A stretch of 55,140 nucleotides of DNA from positions 1 to 55,140 of the forward strand of contig DYIY01000020.1 in the NCBI GenBank assembly GCA_020723405.1, read 5' to 3'. Both the position numbers and the translations under genes were made by a program. The notes under the pieces are model-generated. The model worked only from the letters and a program-made list of their open reading frames with translations, had not been told where the DNA came from and did no database searches. Source of the stretch: Thiobacillus denitrificans (GTDB lineage: Bacteria > Pseudomonadota > Gammaproteobacteria > Burkholderiales > Thiobacillaceae). Each line of letters opens with the position of its first letter. Position 1 is the first letter of the stretch. Positions 16,069-24,314 of this stretch are shown in pieces.

Positions 16069-18843
16069 TCAGGGCGTGGTGACCTGATCCGGGCTTTCGT
16101 TGCGGGTCTCCACCAGCACCAGGGGCTCGTCACCGGACTGCTCATCGGTTTTGGGACGGGCACGACGCCGCGGGTTGGAGGGCGGACCCCATTCAGCCGG
16201 CGATTCGCTGCGGGCTTCGGGGGGAGTCTCTTCGCCACCACGGGTTTCGACCATCACCAGGGGCTCGGCTTGAGCTCCCTCGGAGGAGGCGCGACTGCGG
16301 CGACGCCGACGGGGCCCCGGGCTTTCCTGGCCGCCTTCCGTCCCACCTGCCGGGGAGGCCGAGGCGGTTTCCACCAATTGCAGGCCGACGCTGGCCAGAT
16401 CCGGCGCAGTCATGGCCGGCGGGGCCACCTGAGCCGGCGTCGGGGCTGCGGGCTCCACGGCAATGCTGGCCACCGGTGCAGCAGGAGCAGGCACGCTGAC
16501 CATGATGGGTTCCACGGGCTTGGCCACCTCCGCTGCCGGGGAGGGGGCCAGGGGTTCCGGCGATCCGGCCCCGGCCTCCGCCACGATGTCGCTCACGGTC
16601 TGATCGGCCATGCTGGCGGCGGATTCCGGACGGCTCTCGCCGCGTCGGCCACGGCTTCCCCGGCGGCTGCGTCCACCACGCCGGCCTTCCTGATCGTCAC
16701 CTCCCTCGGTACTGGCCACTTCCGGGGCTTCGCTTTCCGGCCGGTTCTCCGGCACCCGTTCGCGGCGCTGCCGCTCGGGGCGATCGCCACGGGGCTCGCG
16801 TTGTTCACGGGGCTCGCGTTGTTCACGCGCCTCCCGGGGCTCGCGTTGCTCCCTGGGTTCACGGCTTTCCTTGGGCGGACGTGCTTCACGCTGTTCCTTG
16901 GGCTCCCGGCCTTCGGAGCGCTCGCCACGGCTGTTGCGGTCTCCTTGCTCGGCACGCTCGCCCCGGGGCCGCCGTTCCCGGCTTTCCCGATCGCCCCGTC
17001 CATCCCGGTTGTCACGGCCGCGGCGGGGCTCCCGTTCGCGGCGGTGTTCGGATTTCTTCTCCGGTTCGGCGGGCGCCGCAGCCTGGGGCTGAGCTTCGGC
17101 CTCGGGCGGGTTCATGCCCCGCAGCCAGCCGAAGATGCGGCCGAACAGGCCGGGCTTGCCCTCGGCCTGGGGCGCGGGAGCAGCCGGTGCGGCAGCGGGG
17201 GCCGGCGCAGCCGGCACGGGGGCGGGCTGGTTGGGGGTGATGCCCTGGACCACGGGCTGGGGCCGTTCCGCCTTGGCGTGGGCGCCATTGCGGGGCTGGG
17301 CTTCGTCTTCCTCGGCGGGCTTTTCCACCATGCGGTAGCTGGGCGCCAGCGGCTCGCTCTGGTTGAGCTGGTCGTGGCGCAGCCGCATCAGGGTGTAGCG
17401 GGGCGTCTCGAAGTGCATGTTGGGGATCAACACCACTTCCACCCGGTGGCGGGCTTCGATGGCCAGGATGTCGTGGCGCTTCTCGTTGAGCAGGAAGGTG
17501 GCCACGTCCACCGGCAGTTGCAGGTGCACGGCGCCGGTGTTTTCCTTCATGGCCTCTTCCTGGAGCATGCGCAGCAGGTGCAGAGCGAAGGATTCGGTGC
17601 TGCGCACGTGGCCGGTGCCGGCGCAGCGGGGACAGGTGATGTAGCTGGTCTCCCCCAGGCTGGGTTGCAGGCGCTGGCGGGACAATTCCAGCAGGCCGAA
17701 GCGGGAGATCTTGCCGGTCTGCACCCGGGCCCGATCATGGTGCAGGGAATCCCGCAGGCGGTCTTCCACTTCCCGCTGGTTCTTGCTGCTTTCCATGTCG
17801 ATGAAGTCGATGACGATGAGGCCGCCCAGGTCGCGCAGGCGCAACTGGCGGGCCACTTCCTCGGCGGCTTCCAGGTTGGTGTTGAAGGCGGTCTGCTCGA
17901 TGTCGCCGCCCTTGGTGGCCTGGGCGGAGTTCACGTCGATGGCCACCAGGGCCTCGGTGTGGTCGATGACGATGGCGCCGCCGGAAGGCAGGGTGACCAT
18001 GCGCGAGTAGGCGCTTTCGATCTGGTGCTCGATCTGGAACCGGGAGAACAGGGGCACCGGATCGGTGTACAGCTTCACCTTGTTGACGTTGGGCGGCATC
18101 ACGTGGGCCATGAACTGCCGGGCCTGTTCGCAGATGGCCGGTTCGTCGATGAGCAGTTCGCCGATGTCCGGGGTGAAGTAGTCGCGGATGGCCCGGATCA
18201 CCAGGCTGGATTCCTGGTAGATCAGGAAGGCGCCGGTCTGGCCCTTGGCGGCTCCGTCAATGGCCGTCCATAGTTGCAGCAGATAGTTCAAGTCCCACTG
18301 GAGCTCTTCCACGCTGCGGCCGATGCCGGCGGTGCGGCCGATGAGGCTCATGCCGGCAGGCACTTCCAGTTGCGCCAGGGCGTCGCGCAGCTCGTTGCGC
18401 TCCTCGCCCTCGATGCGCCGGGACACGCCTCCGCCCCGGGGATTGTTGGGCATGAGCACCAGGTAGCGGCCGGCCAGGCTCACCTGGTTGGTGAGGGCAG
18501 CACCCTTGTTGCCCCGCTCGTCCTTTTCCACCTGGACGATGAGCTCCAGGCCTTCCTTCAGCACGTCCTGGATGCGTCCCCGGCTGAAGTCGCCTTTTTC
18601 GGCACCGGGAATGGCGGAGCGGGAGATCTCCTTGAACGGCAGGAAGCCGTGGCGTTCCGCGCCGTAATTGACGAAGCAGGCTTCCAGGGAAGGTTCGACG
18701 CGAGTGACGACGGCCTTGTAGATGTTGCCCTTGCGTTGCTCCTTGTTGGCGGACTCAATGTCGAGATCGACCAGCTTCTGGCCATCGACAATGGCGACGC
18801 GGAGTTCTTCCGCCTGCGTCGCATTGAACAACATACGTTTCAT
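16069..18843 (-). CDS. rne: Ribonuclease E
   Basis: A 924-residue endoribonuclease, core of the RNA degradosome. The N-terminal half starts [21 protein letters not shown], followed by the S1 domain (about 35-125). The DNase I-like catalytic site lies around [12 protein letters not shown]. The zinc-link CPRCAGTGH follows at about residues 400-408. The C-terminal half is low in complexity: a Pro/Ala stretch, then a long Arg/Glu-rich RNA-binding region (about 600-760), then three short motifs of the form (L/V)VET near the end. It acts at the inner membrane in mRNA decay and rRNA and tRNA maturation. It is divergent from rluC, the usual arrangement. Confidence 0.96.
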   Translation of the reverse strand: MKRMLFNATQAEELRVAIVDGQKLVDLDIESANKEQRKGNIYKAVVTRVEPSLEACFVNYGAERHGFLPFKEISRSAIPGAEKGDFSRGRIQDVLKEGLELIVQVEKDERGNKGAALTNQVSLAGRYLVLMPNNPRGGGVSRRIEGEERNELRDALAQLEVPAGMSLIGRTAGIGRSVEELQWDLNYLLQLWTAIDGAAKGQTGAFLIYQESSLVIRAIRDYFTPDIGELLIDEPAICEQARQFMAHVMPPNVNKVKLYTDPVPLFSRFQIEHQIESAYSRMVTLPSGGAIVIDHTEALVAIDVNSAQATKGGDIEQTAFNTNLEAAEEVARQLRLRDLGGLIVIDFIDMESSKNQREVEDRLRDSLHHDRARVQTGKISRFGLLELSRQRLQPSLGETSYITCPRCAGTGHVRSTESFALHLLRMLQEEAMKENTGAVHLQLPVDVATFLLNEKRHDILAIEARHRVEVVLIPNMHFETPRYTLMRLRHDQLNQSEPLAPSYRMVEKPAEEDEAQPRNGAHAKAERPQPVVQGITPNQPAPVPAAPAPAAAPAAPAPQAEGKPGLFGRIFGWLRGMNPPEAEAQPQAAAPAEPEKKSEHRREREPRRGRDNRDGRGDRESRERRPRGERAEQGDRNSRGERSEGREPKEQREARPPKESREPREQREPREAREQREPREQREPRGDRPERQRRERVPENRPESEAPEVASTEGGDDQEGRRGGRSRRGSRGRRGESRPESAASMADQTVSDIVAEAGAGSPEPLAPSPAAEVAKPVEPIMVSVPAPAAPVASIAVEPAAPTPAQVAPPAMTAPDLASVGLQLVETASASPAGGTEGGQESPGPRRRRRSRASSEGAQAEPLVMVETRGGEETPPEARSESPAEWGPPSNPRRRARPKTDEQSGDEPLVLVETRNESPDQVTTP

Positions 18844-18854
18844 GCTTTACCCCT

Positions 18855-18885
18855 GCGCGCTCGCGCCCCGGGGTGATAAACCCCG
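18855..18885 (-). promoter_or_regulatory. Two hairpins in the rne leader
   Basis: Just before the rne start codon, CGGGGT/ACCCCG (18869-18885, five-base loop) and GCGCG/CGCGC (18855-18866) can form two small stem-loops. RNase E is known in other bacteria to control its own mRNA through leader hairpins; these could play that part. The rest of the 405-bp rne-rluC gap shows no other feature I can support. Confidence 0.4.
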
Positions 18886-19248
18886 CCGCGGTCCATGGGA
18901 CGGCGGCGATGCGAAGCAGGGGATCAGGCGGCGTCTTTATCGGTGTCGCTGAACGGCTGGTGCATGGTTGCGGTTTATCTTTCCTCCCGCCGGCGGGCCG
19001 GTCGGGTCTGTATCCGGGTTCGGGTCGCGCAAAAAAATTGCGTTACCATCGCTGCTTCTTCCAGCCACGGGCCTCGGGTGTTGTCCTTGCCGGTCGAATG
19101 GGCATAGCCTGGGACCAGACGCAGAGGAAGGACACCGGGCGGGCGACCTTCGCCGGTGAGCGGAGACAACCGGCGCTCATATTCGGTGCGCGGGCAGGAT
19201 CTTCAACGCCCCTGTTGCACGTTTTTTGAGCATCGCGAGTATACGTTA

Positions 19249-20190
19249 ATGCAACCATCCGGCAAAGCGACTGTAACGAAAGTCAAGATCGGCGAGGAAC
19301 AGGCCGGCCAGCGCCTGGACAACTTTCTGTTCAGGGAACTGAAAGGGGTTCCGAAAAGCCGCATCTACCGCATGCTCCGGGAAGGGGAAGTGCGGGTTTC
19401 CGGTCGCCGCTCCAAGCCCGAATACAAGCTGGAGGACGGCGACGAAGTGCGTATTCCCCCGGTGCGGGTGGCGGAAGCGCCGGACGTGCCCGTGCCGCCC
19501 CGCATCAACCGCCCCCTGCTGGACCGGGTGATCTACCAGGACGACAGCCTGCTGGTCATCGACAAGCCCGCCGGCCAGGCCGTCCACGGTGGCAGCGGCG
19601 TGAGCCTGGGCATCATCGAACAACTCCGCCTGGAATTGCCCCAGGCCCGTTTTCTGGAACTGGCCCATCGGCTGGACAAGGAGACCTCCGGGGTCCTGAT
19701 CCTGGCCCGCAAGCGGGCCGCCCTGGTGGAACTGCACCGCATGTTGCGGGACGGGGAAACCCGCAAGACTTACCTGACCCTGGCCCTGGGACCCTGGCGG
19801 GACGCCGTTCGCCACGTGAAACTGGCTTTGCACAAGTACACCAACGAAGCCGGCGAGCGCCGGGTGGTGGCGGAGGAGGGCGGCCAGCACGCCCACACCA
19901 TCTTCCGCCTGGTGCGCCAGGCCGGCGAATTCAGCCTGCTGGAAGCGGAATTGAAGACCGGCCGCACCCACCAGATCCGCGTCCACCTGGCCACCCTGGG
20001 CCACCCCATCGCCGGTGACGACAAATACGGTGACTTCGAGCTCAACCGGGCCCTGAAGAAGCGGGGCCTGAAACGCATGTTCCTCCACGCGGCGCGGCTG
20101 GAAATGCGGCATCCCCTGACCGGCACCCCCCTCAGGCTGGAAGCGTCCCTGGCCGGGGACCTGGACACCTTCCTTGCCACCCTGGCCTGA
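19249..20190 (+). CDS. rluC: 23S rRNA pseudouridine synthase RluC
   Basis: A 313-residue RluA-family enzyme that makes pseudouridines at positions 955, 2504 and 2580 of 23S rRNA in E. coli. The S4 domain (about 18-75) contains RLDNFLFRELKGVPKSRIYRML. The catalytic motif HRLDKETSG carries the essential aspartate, and the later KTGRTHQIRVHL strand completes the family signature. The frame is open back to 19156, but homology begins at MQPSGKATVTKV, so I start at 19249. The Shine-Dalgarno signal is weak. A TATACG just ahead of the ATG hints at a very short leader. Confidence 0.94.
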   Translation: MQPSGKATVTKVKIGEEQAGQRLDNFLFRELKGVPKSRIYRMLREGEVRVSGRRSKPEYKLEDGDEVRIPPVRVAEAPDVPVPPRINRPLLDRVIYQDDSLLVIDKPAGQAVHGGSGVSLGIIEQLRLELPQARFLELAHRLDKETSGVLILARKRAALVELHRMLRDGETRKTYLTLALGPWRDAVRHVKLALHKYTNEAGERRVVAEEGGQHAHTIFRLVRQAGEFSLLEAELKTGRTHQIRVHLATLGHPIAGDDKYGDFELNRALKKRGLKRMFLHAARLEMRHPLTGTPLRLEASLAGDLDTFLATLA

Positions 20191-20203
20191 CCCCGGCTGA
20201 GGT

Positions 20204-20222
20204 TTTGTCGCGTTGCGACAAA
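20204..20222. promoter_or_regulatory. TTTGTCGC-GTT-GCGACAAA palindrome upstream of epsA
   Basis: A perfect 8-bp inverted repeat lies 13 bp after rluC and about 90 bp before epsA. There is no T run, so it is more likely an operator than a terminator. A TATAAA that could be a -10 box follows at 20243. The half-site TTGTCG recurs in the palindrome upstream of the nuclease gene at 49601. Confidence 0.5.
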
Positions 20223-20310
20223 CTCCTGTCACATAGCCCGCCTATAAAGCTGGGTTTGTACAGACCCGGGGCCAGTCCGGAACCGGGCATCACGATGGAC
20301 AGGCGCGGGT

Positions 20311-21099
20311 ATGGATTCAGCTTTTCCCATGGCGGATTTGGAAGATCGGGACCGGCTGATCCACATCCTGGAATCCTCCCTGGAAGTGCGCAGGTCCAGC
20401 CAGTTCTTCGCCTGGACCCAGGGGCCCCTGCAAAGCCTGCTGCCCCACGAAATCCTCATCTGTGCCGCCGCCGGCCAGGGGGACGGCAACCTGCAACTGC
20501 GCTACTACTCGGCAGTGCGCTATTTTCGCCAGGAACACTTCGAGATTGCCTGCCACCCGCGGACCGGCATCATCCCCAAGATGATCCAGCACTGGCGGAT
20601 GGGGCGCTCCCCCTGCCAGGTACCTCCCGCCCCCGACGGTGAGCCGGTGGACCCGGCCTGGCCCGACATCCTCGAACGCCTCGAATTGAAGACCATGGCC
20701 GCCCACGGGCTGCTTTCCCCGGGGGGAGGCATCCATGCCTGGTTCGGCCTGTTCCGGGTGCCCCCGGCCGATCCGCGCCAGCGTTTCTTCCTGGACCTTC
20801 TGGTGCCCAGCCTGTCAGCCGCCTATTCCCGGGTGTTGAGCCAGGAGAACGCGCCTGCCGTGCCCTCCGTGAAGATGGCCAGACTGCTGACCCCCCGGGA
20901 AACCCAGGTACTGGAACTGCTGCGTGACGGGCTTTCCAACACCGAGATCGGAGACCGGCTCACGGTGTCGGTGATGACCGCCAAAAACCACGTGCAGAAC
21001 ATCCGCGCCAAGCTCAAGGCGCGCAACCGCAGCCAGGCCGTCACCGAAGCCATCCGCCTGGGCCTGATCCGGGCCGAGCGTTCATCCGACGGGCAGTAG
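20311..21099 (+). CDS. epsA: LuxR-type regulator EpsA (exopolysaccharide/PEP-CTERM associated)
   Basis: A 262-residue regulator. The N-terminal 170 residues match the EpsA family tied to exosortase loci (LIHILESSLEVRRSSQFFAWTQG; ICAAAGQG; AAHGLLSPGGGIHAWFGLFR). The C-terminal HTH has the LuxR pattern LTPRETQVLELLRDGLSNTEIGDRLTVSVMTAKNHVQNIRAKL. EpsA proteins accompany exopolysaccharide and PEP-CTERM systems, and four PEP-CTERM substrates lie in this window. A start at 20329 (MADLEDRD) is also possible; neither has a strong ribosome site. It stands alone, separated from the next gene by a repeat and a long leader. Confidence 0.82.
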   Translation: MDSAFPMADLEDRDRLIHILESSLEVRRSSQFFAWTQGPLQSLLPHEILICAAAGQGDGNLQLRYYSAVRYFRQEHFEIACHPRTGIIPKMIQHWRMGRSPCQVPPAPDGEPVDPAWPDILERLELKTMAAHGLLSPGGGIHAWFGLFRVPPADPRQRFFLDLLVPSLSAAYSRVLSQENAPAVPSVKMARLLTPRETQVLELLRDGLSNTEIGDRLTVSVMTAKNHVQNIRAKLKARNRSQAVTEAIRLGLIRAERSSDGQ

Positions 21100-21620
21100 C
21101 TACCCGGCAGACCTTCGCTCTGCCAGCAAGCTGATTCCCTCTGCGTAGGATGCGGTGAGCAACGCGAACCGCATCGCACCGCGGCTGGCAAACCGATGCG
21201 GTTCGCTTTGCTCACCACATCCTACCGAGGCCAAAGCTTGCATGGACGACCTTTGCGCCTCGGCAAGCGGACGGCCGTGACACGGGGCCGGCCCTCATCC
21301 AAGGGGTATTCGATGTTGGTGGTTGTCGGAAAATTTTACATTCCTGAGCCGAACGGCTCATTCCGCAGCGGGATTTGTTTCCCTTTCTTGTCACCTCCCC
21401 CCACCAAGATGGCAAAGGCCAGACGCCTGCCCGGCGGAACGATGAAATAGACCGAAAGGCTTATTTGACGCGGCTTCCCGGGCAGTCAGCCGGTAACAGG
21501 GGGTGCCTATCGTGCCCTCCGGCCGCCGCAAGACAGGTTCCCCGGGAAAACCGAAAGGGGGAGGGCGGTGGTGAATAACTTGGGAAACATTTTTTTCTTA
21601 GCTAAGGAAAGGTAACAAAC
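21100..21620. other. Long non-coding stretch before the PEP-CTERM gene
   Basis: These 521 bp hold one long inverted repeat (21145-21225) and then about 390 bp without a believable gene. The last part is GC-rich with several short complementary segments, then turns AT-rich (aacatttttttcttagctaaggaaagg), giving a strong ribosome site at 21605-21612. The leader may be structured. I could not match it to a riboswitch class by eye. Confidence 0.5.
21145..21225. repeat. GTAGGATGCGGTGAGC inverted repeat (dispersed family)
   Basis: A 32-bp arm beginning GTAGGATGCGGTGAGCAACG (21145-21176) is repeated in inverse at 21194-21225, ending CTCACCACATCCTAC. The same family occurs at 42721-42854. Such repeats are widespread in proteobacterial genomes and usually sit between genes. 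Confidence 0.8.
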
Positions 21621-22427
21621 ATGAAATACTCTCTTCTGATCGCCGCCATGGTCATGGCTGCCGGTAGCGCCCACGCCAAGATCGACAATGGTATGGGCAG
21701 CCCTGGCAACGGCGAGTTGTTCATGTCCATCTGGGACACCATGGGTACCGTTGACACGGCCGATGACCGTTCCTACACCCGTGACCTGGGTATCAACCTG
21801 AACGAATTCGCTTCCAGTGCCGCCACTCCCGTGGCCGCTGTGCAGAACGAATACGTCTTCGCTGCCGATGACACCCTGACCGCCTGGCTGGCCGAAGGCG
21901 ATATCGCCAATATGACCTGGAACCTGGCCGGTCTTGATGCCTATAGCCAGGATCGTGTTGGTTCTACCGTGAGCGCTGACTTCACCGGCAGCACCCAGAC
22001 CCTGGCCCAGTTCCGCAACTGGAGCGCTTACGGTGCGACCCATTTGGCCGCCGTGAATGCCATGGGTGAAAACTCCAACGTTGCCATCGATGTTTCCAGC
22101 ACGGCTGTCATTGCTGATGGCAATGCTTATTCCGGTGGTATTGCCTGGGGCGACAATTTTGGTGGCGCTGCCGATTTCGACAATTCCGGCAGCGTGGGTG
22201 AAAGCCTGGCTTTCTGGATGTTCTACGAAACCGTGCCCAGCGGTTCCTCCACCCTGAAGGTGAACCAGTTCCAGTTCTTCGACGCTGATGCCAACGCCAT
22301 GGTCTGGACCCTGGGTGCCGACGGCAGCCTGACCTACGCCGCCGCCGTGCCGGAACCCGAGACCTATGCCCTGATGCTGGCCGGTCTGGGCCTGGTGGGC
22401 TTCATGGCCCGTCGCCGCAAGGCCTGA
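21621..22427 (+). CDS. PEP-CTERM sorting-domain protein, probably abundant
   Basis: A 268-residue exported protein with signal peptide (cleavage after AHA, residue 19), a Ser/Ala/Asp-rich beta-type body and the sorting signal VPEPETYALMLAGLGLVGFMARRRK. AAGGAAAGG lies just upstream of the ATG, a strong ribosome site. Codon choice (GGT, GTT and GCT are common) differs from the neighbouring GC3-saturated genes and suggests high expression. It opens the large surface-export locus and is followed by a stable hairpin and the PstS-like gene. Likely a surface or matrix protein; no fold recognised. Confidence 0.87.
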   Translation: MKYSLLIAAMVMAAGSAHAKIDNGMGSPGNGELFMSIWDTMGTVDTADDRSYTRDLGINLNEFASSAATPVAAVQNEYVFAADDTLTAWLAEGDIANMTWNLAGLDAYSQDRVGSTVSADFTGSTQTLAQFRNWSAYGATHLAAVNAMGENSNVAIDVSSTAVIADGNAYSGGIAWGDNFGGAADFDNSGSVGESLAFWMFYETVPSGSSTLKVNQFQFFDADANAMVWTLGADGSLTYAAAVPEPETYALMLAGLGLVGFMARRRKA

Positions 22428-22480
22428 AGCCTTGCCGGGGACCAGCCGGTTCCATGAACGGACGATCCCCCTGAAAGAGT

Positions 22481-22507
22481 CCGGCCCGCGCCGTTAACGC
22501 GGGCCGG
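22481..22507. other. Strong GC hairpin between PEP-CTERM and PstS-like genes
   Basis: CCGGCCCGCG and CGCGGGCCGG form a perfect 10-bp stem around CCGTTAA. There is no T run, so it may act as an mRNA-stabilising or processing hairpin, giving the two genes different transcript levels, or as a weak terminator. Confidence 0.5.
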
Positions 22508-22587
22508 TGTGCCGCAGGGAAGGGCCTTGAGGGGCCATTCCCGACCCGTACGCCTGTTTCCGCAACCGAGTCACTTAGGAGCATAGC

Positions 22588-24102
22588 ATGCAACTGAAGC
22601 ACATCACCCTGGCCGTGGCCGCCACCCTGGCCGCCCCCGCCGCCTTCGCCACCGCCCCCAGCAATGCCTTCGACACCACCGGCGCCCTGGTGGTTTACAT
22701 GTCCGGCGCCACCGCCCCCGACGAATTCCTGGAGTCCATCGTCACCGGCATGATGAACACCGGTTTCTACAAGTACAAGGACAACGGCCCCGGCACCGAA
22801 TACCGCGCCTTCCTGGGCGAAGTGAAGAACGACGCCTCCATCCCCTCCAGCATCCGCAACCAGAAAGTGCTGTTCATCAAGCGCTCCAAGGGTGGTTCCG
22901 TCTGGGGCGTCGACCCCGTGGCCCGGGCCCAGGGCATCGCCACCATGGAAGTGAGTGCCACCGCTTGCAGCGCCACCGCCGGTAGCGACGGTTACTACAC
23001 CTGCTCCGCCGTGGGCAACGACCCGGCCATCGCCGCCCCCAACGGCAAGGAGCGGGTGCCTGATTTCGGCGTGTCCGACGTGGCCCCCTTCATGTTCAAG
23101 GAACCCTATAACGTCGAATTCGGCCAGACCCAACTGTCCACCGATGAGGCCAATGGCCTGACCGTGCGTGGTGTGAACACCCTGATGATGGGTATCGTCA
23201 CCACCGCCGCTGTTCCCGATGGCTTCACCCTGTCCAAGGCCGACTACGCTGCCATGCTGACCGGCAACCTGGGCGACTGGACCATGGTTGGTGATGGCTC
23301 CGTGGCCCCCGCCGGTGGTACCCAGGTGGTGGTCTGCCGGCGCTGGCCCGGTTCCGGCACCCAGACCAGCTACAACTGGTACTTCAATAATTTCCCCTGT
23401 ACCGGTACCTCCTCCACCTCTGGCGTGAGTGGCTACATTTCTCCCGCTACTATGGACGCCAGCTGGGGCGTTGGCGCCGGGGGCTCCGGTACCGACGCTG
23501 ATCCTTACATCATCGACGTGACCGCCGGCTACACCGTCATCGAGAACTCCGGTTCCGGCGACGTGCGCAAGTGCCTGAACGCCGCCCAGAATGCCGTGGA
23601 CTACAAGTTCAAGGCCCCTGACGGTTCCTGGTACAAGGCCAACTTCTCTGCTGCTGGCGGCGCCCTGGCTGCCATCGGCGTGCTGTCCCTGGACAGCCAG
23701 GAGAAGACCGGTGCCGCCACCAGTGCCGGTGCCCCCACCGACAAGGGTGCCGAGTCTTCCTGGTACTTCCGCGAACTGGAAGGTTCCGGCCGCATGCTCC
23801 ACGGTGCCAACACCACCGTGGACGAGACCTGTACCGCCAGCACCGGCGTCTGCCCGAACCGGGACAATCTGCGCGATGGCCGTTATGACTTCGCTGCCGA
23901 GCTGACCATGCAGTACCTGTCCACCCTGGCCGGCCAGAAGAAGACCTTCGCTGACGAGTTCATCGACCGCGCTGGCGATCCCGCCTTCCAGAAAGCCTGG
24001 ACCCTGGCCGTTCCCCCCGCCTATACCCCGGACGGTGTGAACGCCGTGGCCAAGGCCACCCGCTTCGGCAACATGTGCGCCCCCCTGCAGAAGCTGTTCT
24101 AA
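22588..24102 (+). CDS. Secreted PstS-like substrate-binding protein
   Basis: A 504-residue protein with a signal peptide (cleavage after AFA, about residue 21). The region after it (ALVVYMSGATAPDEFLESIV) and RRWPGSGTQTSYNWYF near residue 252 resemble phosphate-type periplasmic binding proteins, where SGT residues contact the oxyanion. It is longer than PstS (about 340), with Gly/Ser-rich inserts and about eight cysteines in closely spaced pairs, suggesting disulfides and an extracytoplasmic location. No ABC permease or ATPase genes are nearby, so it probably does not serve a standard transporter. Codon use again suggests high expression. A terminator follows 60 bp after the stop. Confidence 0.75.
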   Translation: MQLKHITLAVAATLAAPAAFATAPSNAFDTTGALVVYMSGATAPDEFLESIVTGMMNTGFYKYKDNGPGTEYRAFLGEVKNDASIPSSIRNQKVLFIKRSKGGSVWGVDPVARAQGIATMEVSATACSATAGSDGYYTCSAVGNDPAIAAPNGKERVPDFGVSDVAPFMFKEPYNVEFGQTQLSTDEANGLTVRGVNTLMMGIVTTAAVPDGFTLSKADYAAMLTGNLGDWTMVGDGSVAPAGGTQVVVCRRWPGSGTQTSYNWYFNNFPCTGTSSTSGVSGYISPATMDASWGVGAGGSGTDADPYIIDVTAGYTVIENSGSGDVRKCLNAAQNAVDYKFKAPDGSWYKANFSAAGGALAAIGVLSLDSQEKTGAATSAGAPTDKGAESSWYFRELEGSGRMLHGANTTVDETCTASTGVCPNRDNLRDGRYDFAAELTMQYLSTLAGQKKTFADEFIDRAGDPAFQKAWTLAVPPAYTPDGVNAVAKATRFGNMCAPLQKLF

Positions 24103-24161
24103 GCCGGTTCCGGCTTGCCGGAACGCCTGAAGTTCGTTGAGCAGGCGAACCGGAACTCTGG

Positions 24162-24191
24162 CCACTCCCCGCTTGCGGGGAGTGGTTTTTT
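24162..24191 (+). terminator. Rho-independent terminator after the PstS-like gene
   Basis: CCACTCCCCGC and GCGGGGAGTGG pair around TT, followed by six T. It ends the PEP-CTERM/PstS-like unit and separates it from the TPS genes. Confidence 0.88.
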
Positions 24192-24225
24192 GCGTGTGTG
24201 AGCTGACGCGTTTGAGAAATCGACA

Positions 24226-24241
24226 TGGTTGAGTTGTTGCC
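24226..24241 (+). promoter_or_regulatory. Possible sigma-54-like promoter before the TPS transporter
   Basis: TGGTTGAGTTGTTGCC keeps the GG and GC dinucleotides of a sigma-54 promoter at the correct 10-base spacing, and the TTGC element, but lacks the CAC of the -24 box. Transcription would begin near 24252, inside the following palindrome. A weak match, given with caution. Confidence 0.3.
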
Positions 24242-24245
24242 GGCC

Positions 24246-24284
24246 GCTTGGCCATGGCTTCCCCCGGGGAGGCCATGGCCAAGC
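24246..24284. promoter_or_regulatory. 39-bp near-perfect palindrome in the TPS leader
   Basis: The arms GCTTGGCCATGGCTTCCCC and GGGGAGGCCATGGCCAAGC pair over 19 positions with one G-U, around a single base. In RNA this would be an extremely stable hairpin 30 bp upstream of the transporter start codon. It could block translation, act as an operator, or be a repeat copy; only one copy is seen here. Confidence 0.6.
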
Positions 24285-24314
24285 CACCGAAAGCCTGAAA
24301 GCAAAGATCGAAGC

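Noticed and set aside
15934-18273. A 779-residue plus-strand open frame opposite rne
   Set aside because: RNase E on the minus strand is unmistakable; the opposite frame is a compositional shadow.
19215-19245. A -35/-10 pair (TTGCAC and TATACG) ahead of rluC
   Set aside because: The spacing is 19 bases and the -10 lies almost on the start codon, so it would make a nearly leaderless mRNA. Not strong enough to list as a promoter.
21400-21560. Possible cyclic di-GMP (GEMM) riboswitch in the leader of the PEP-CTERM gene
   Set aside because: Fragments such as GACGCGGC and CCGAAAGG suggested it, but the conserved core order and tetraloop receptor could not be placed.
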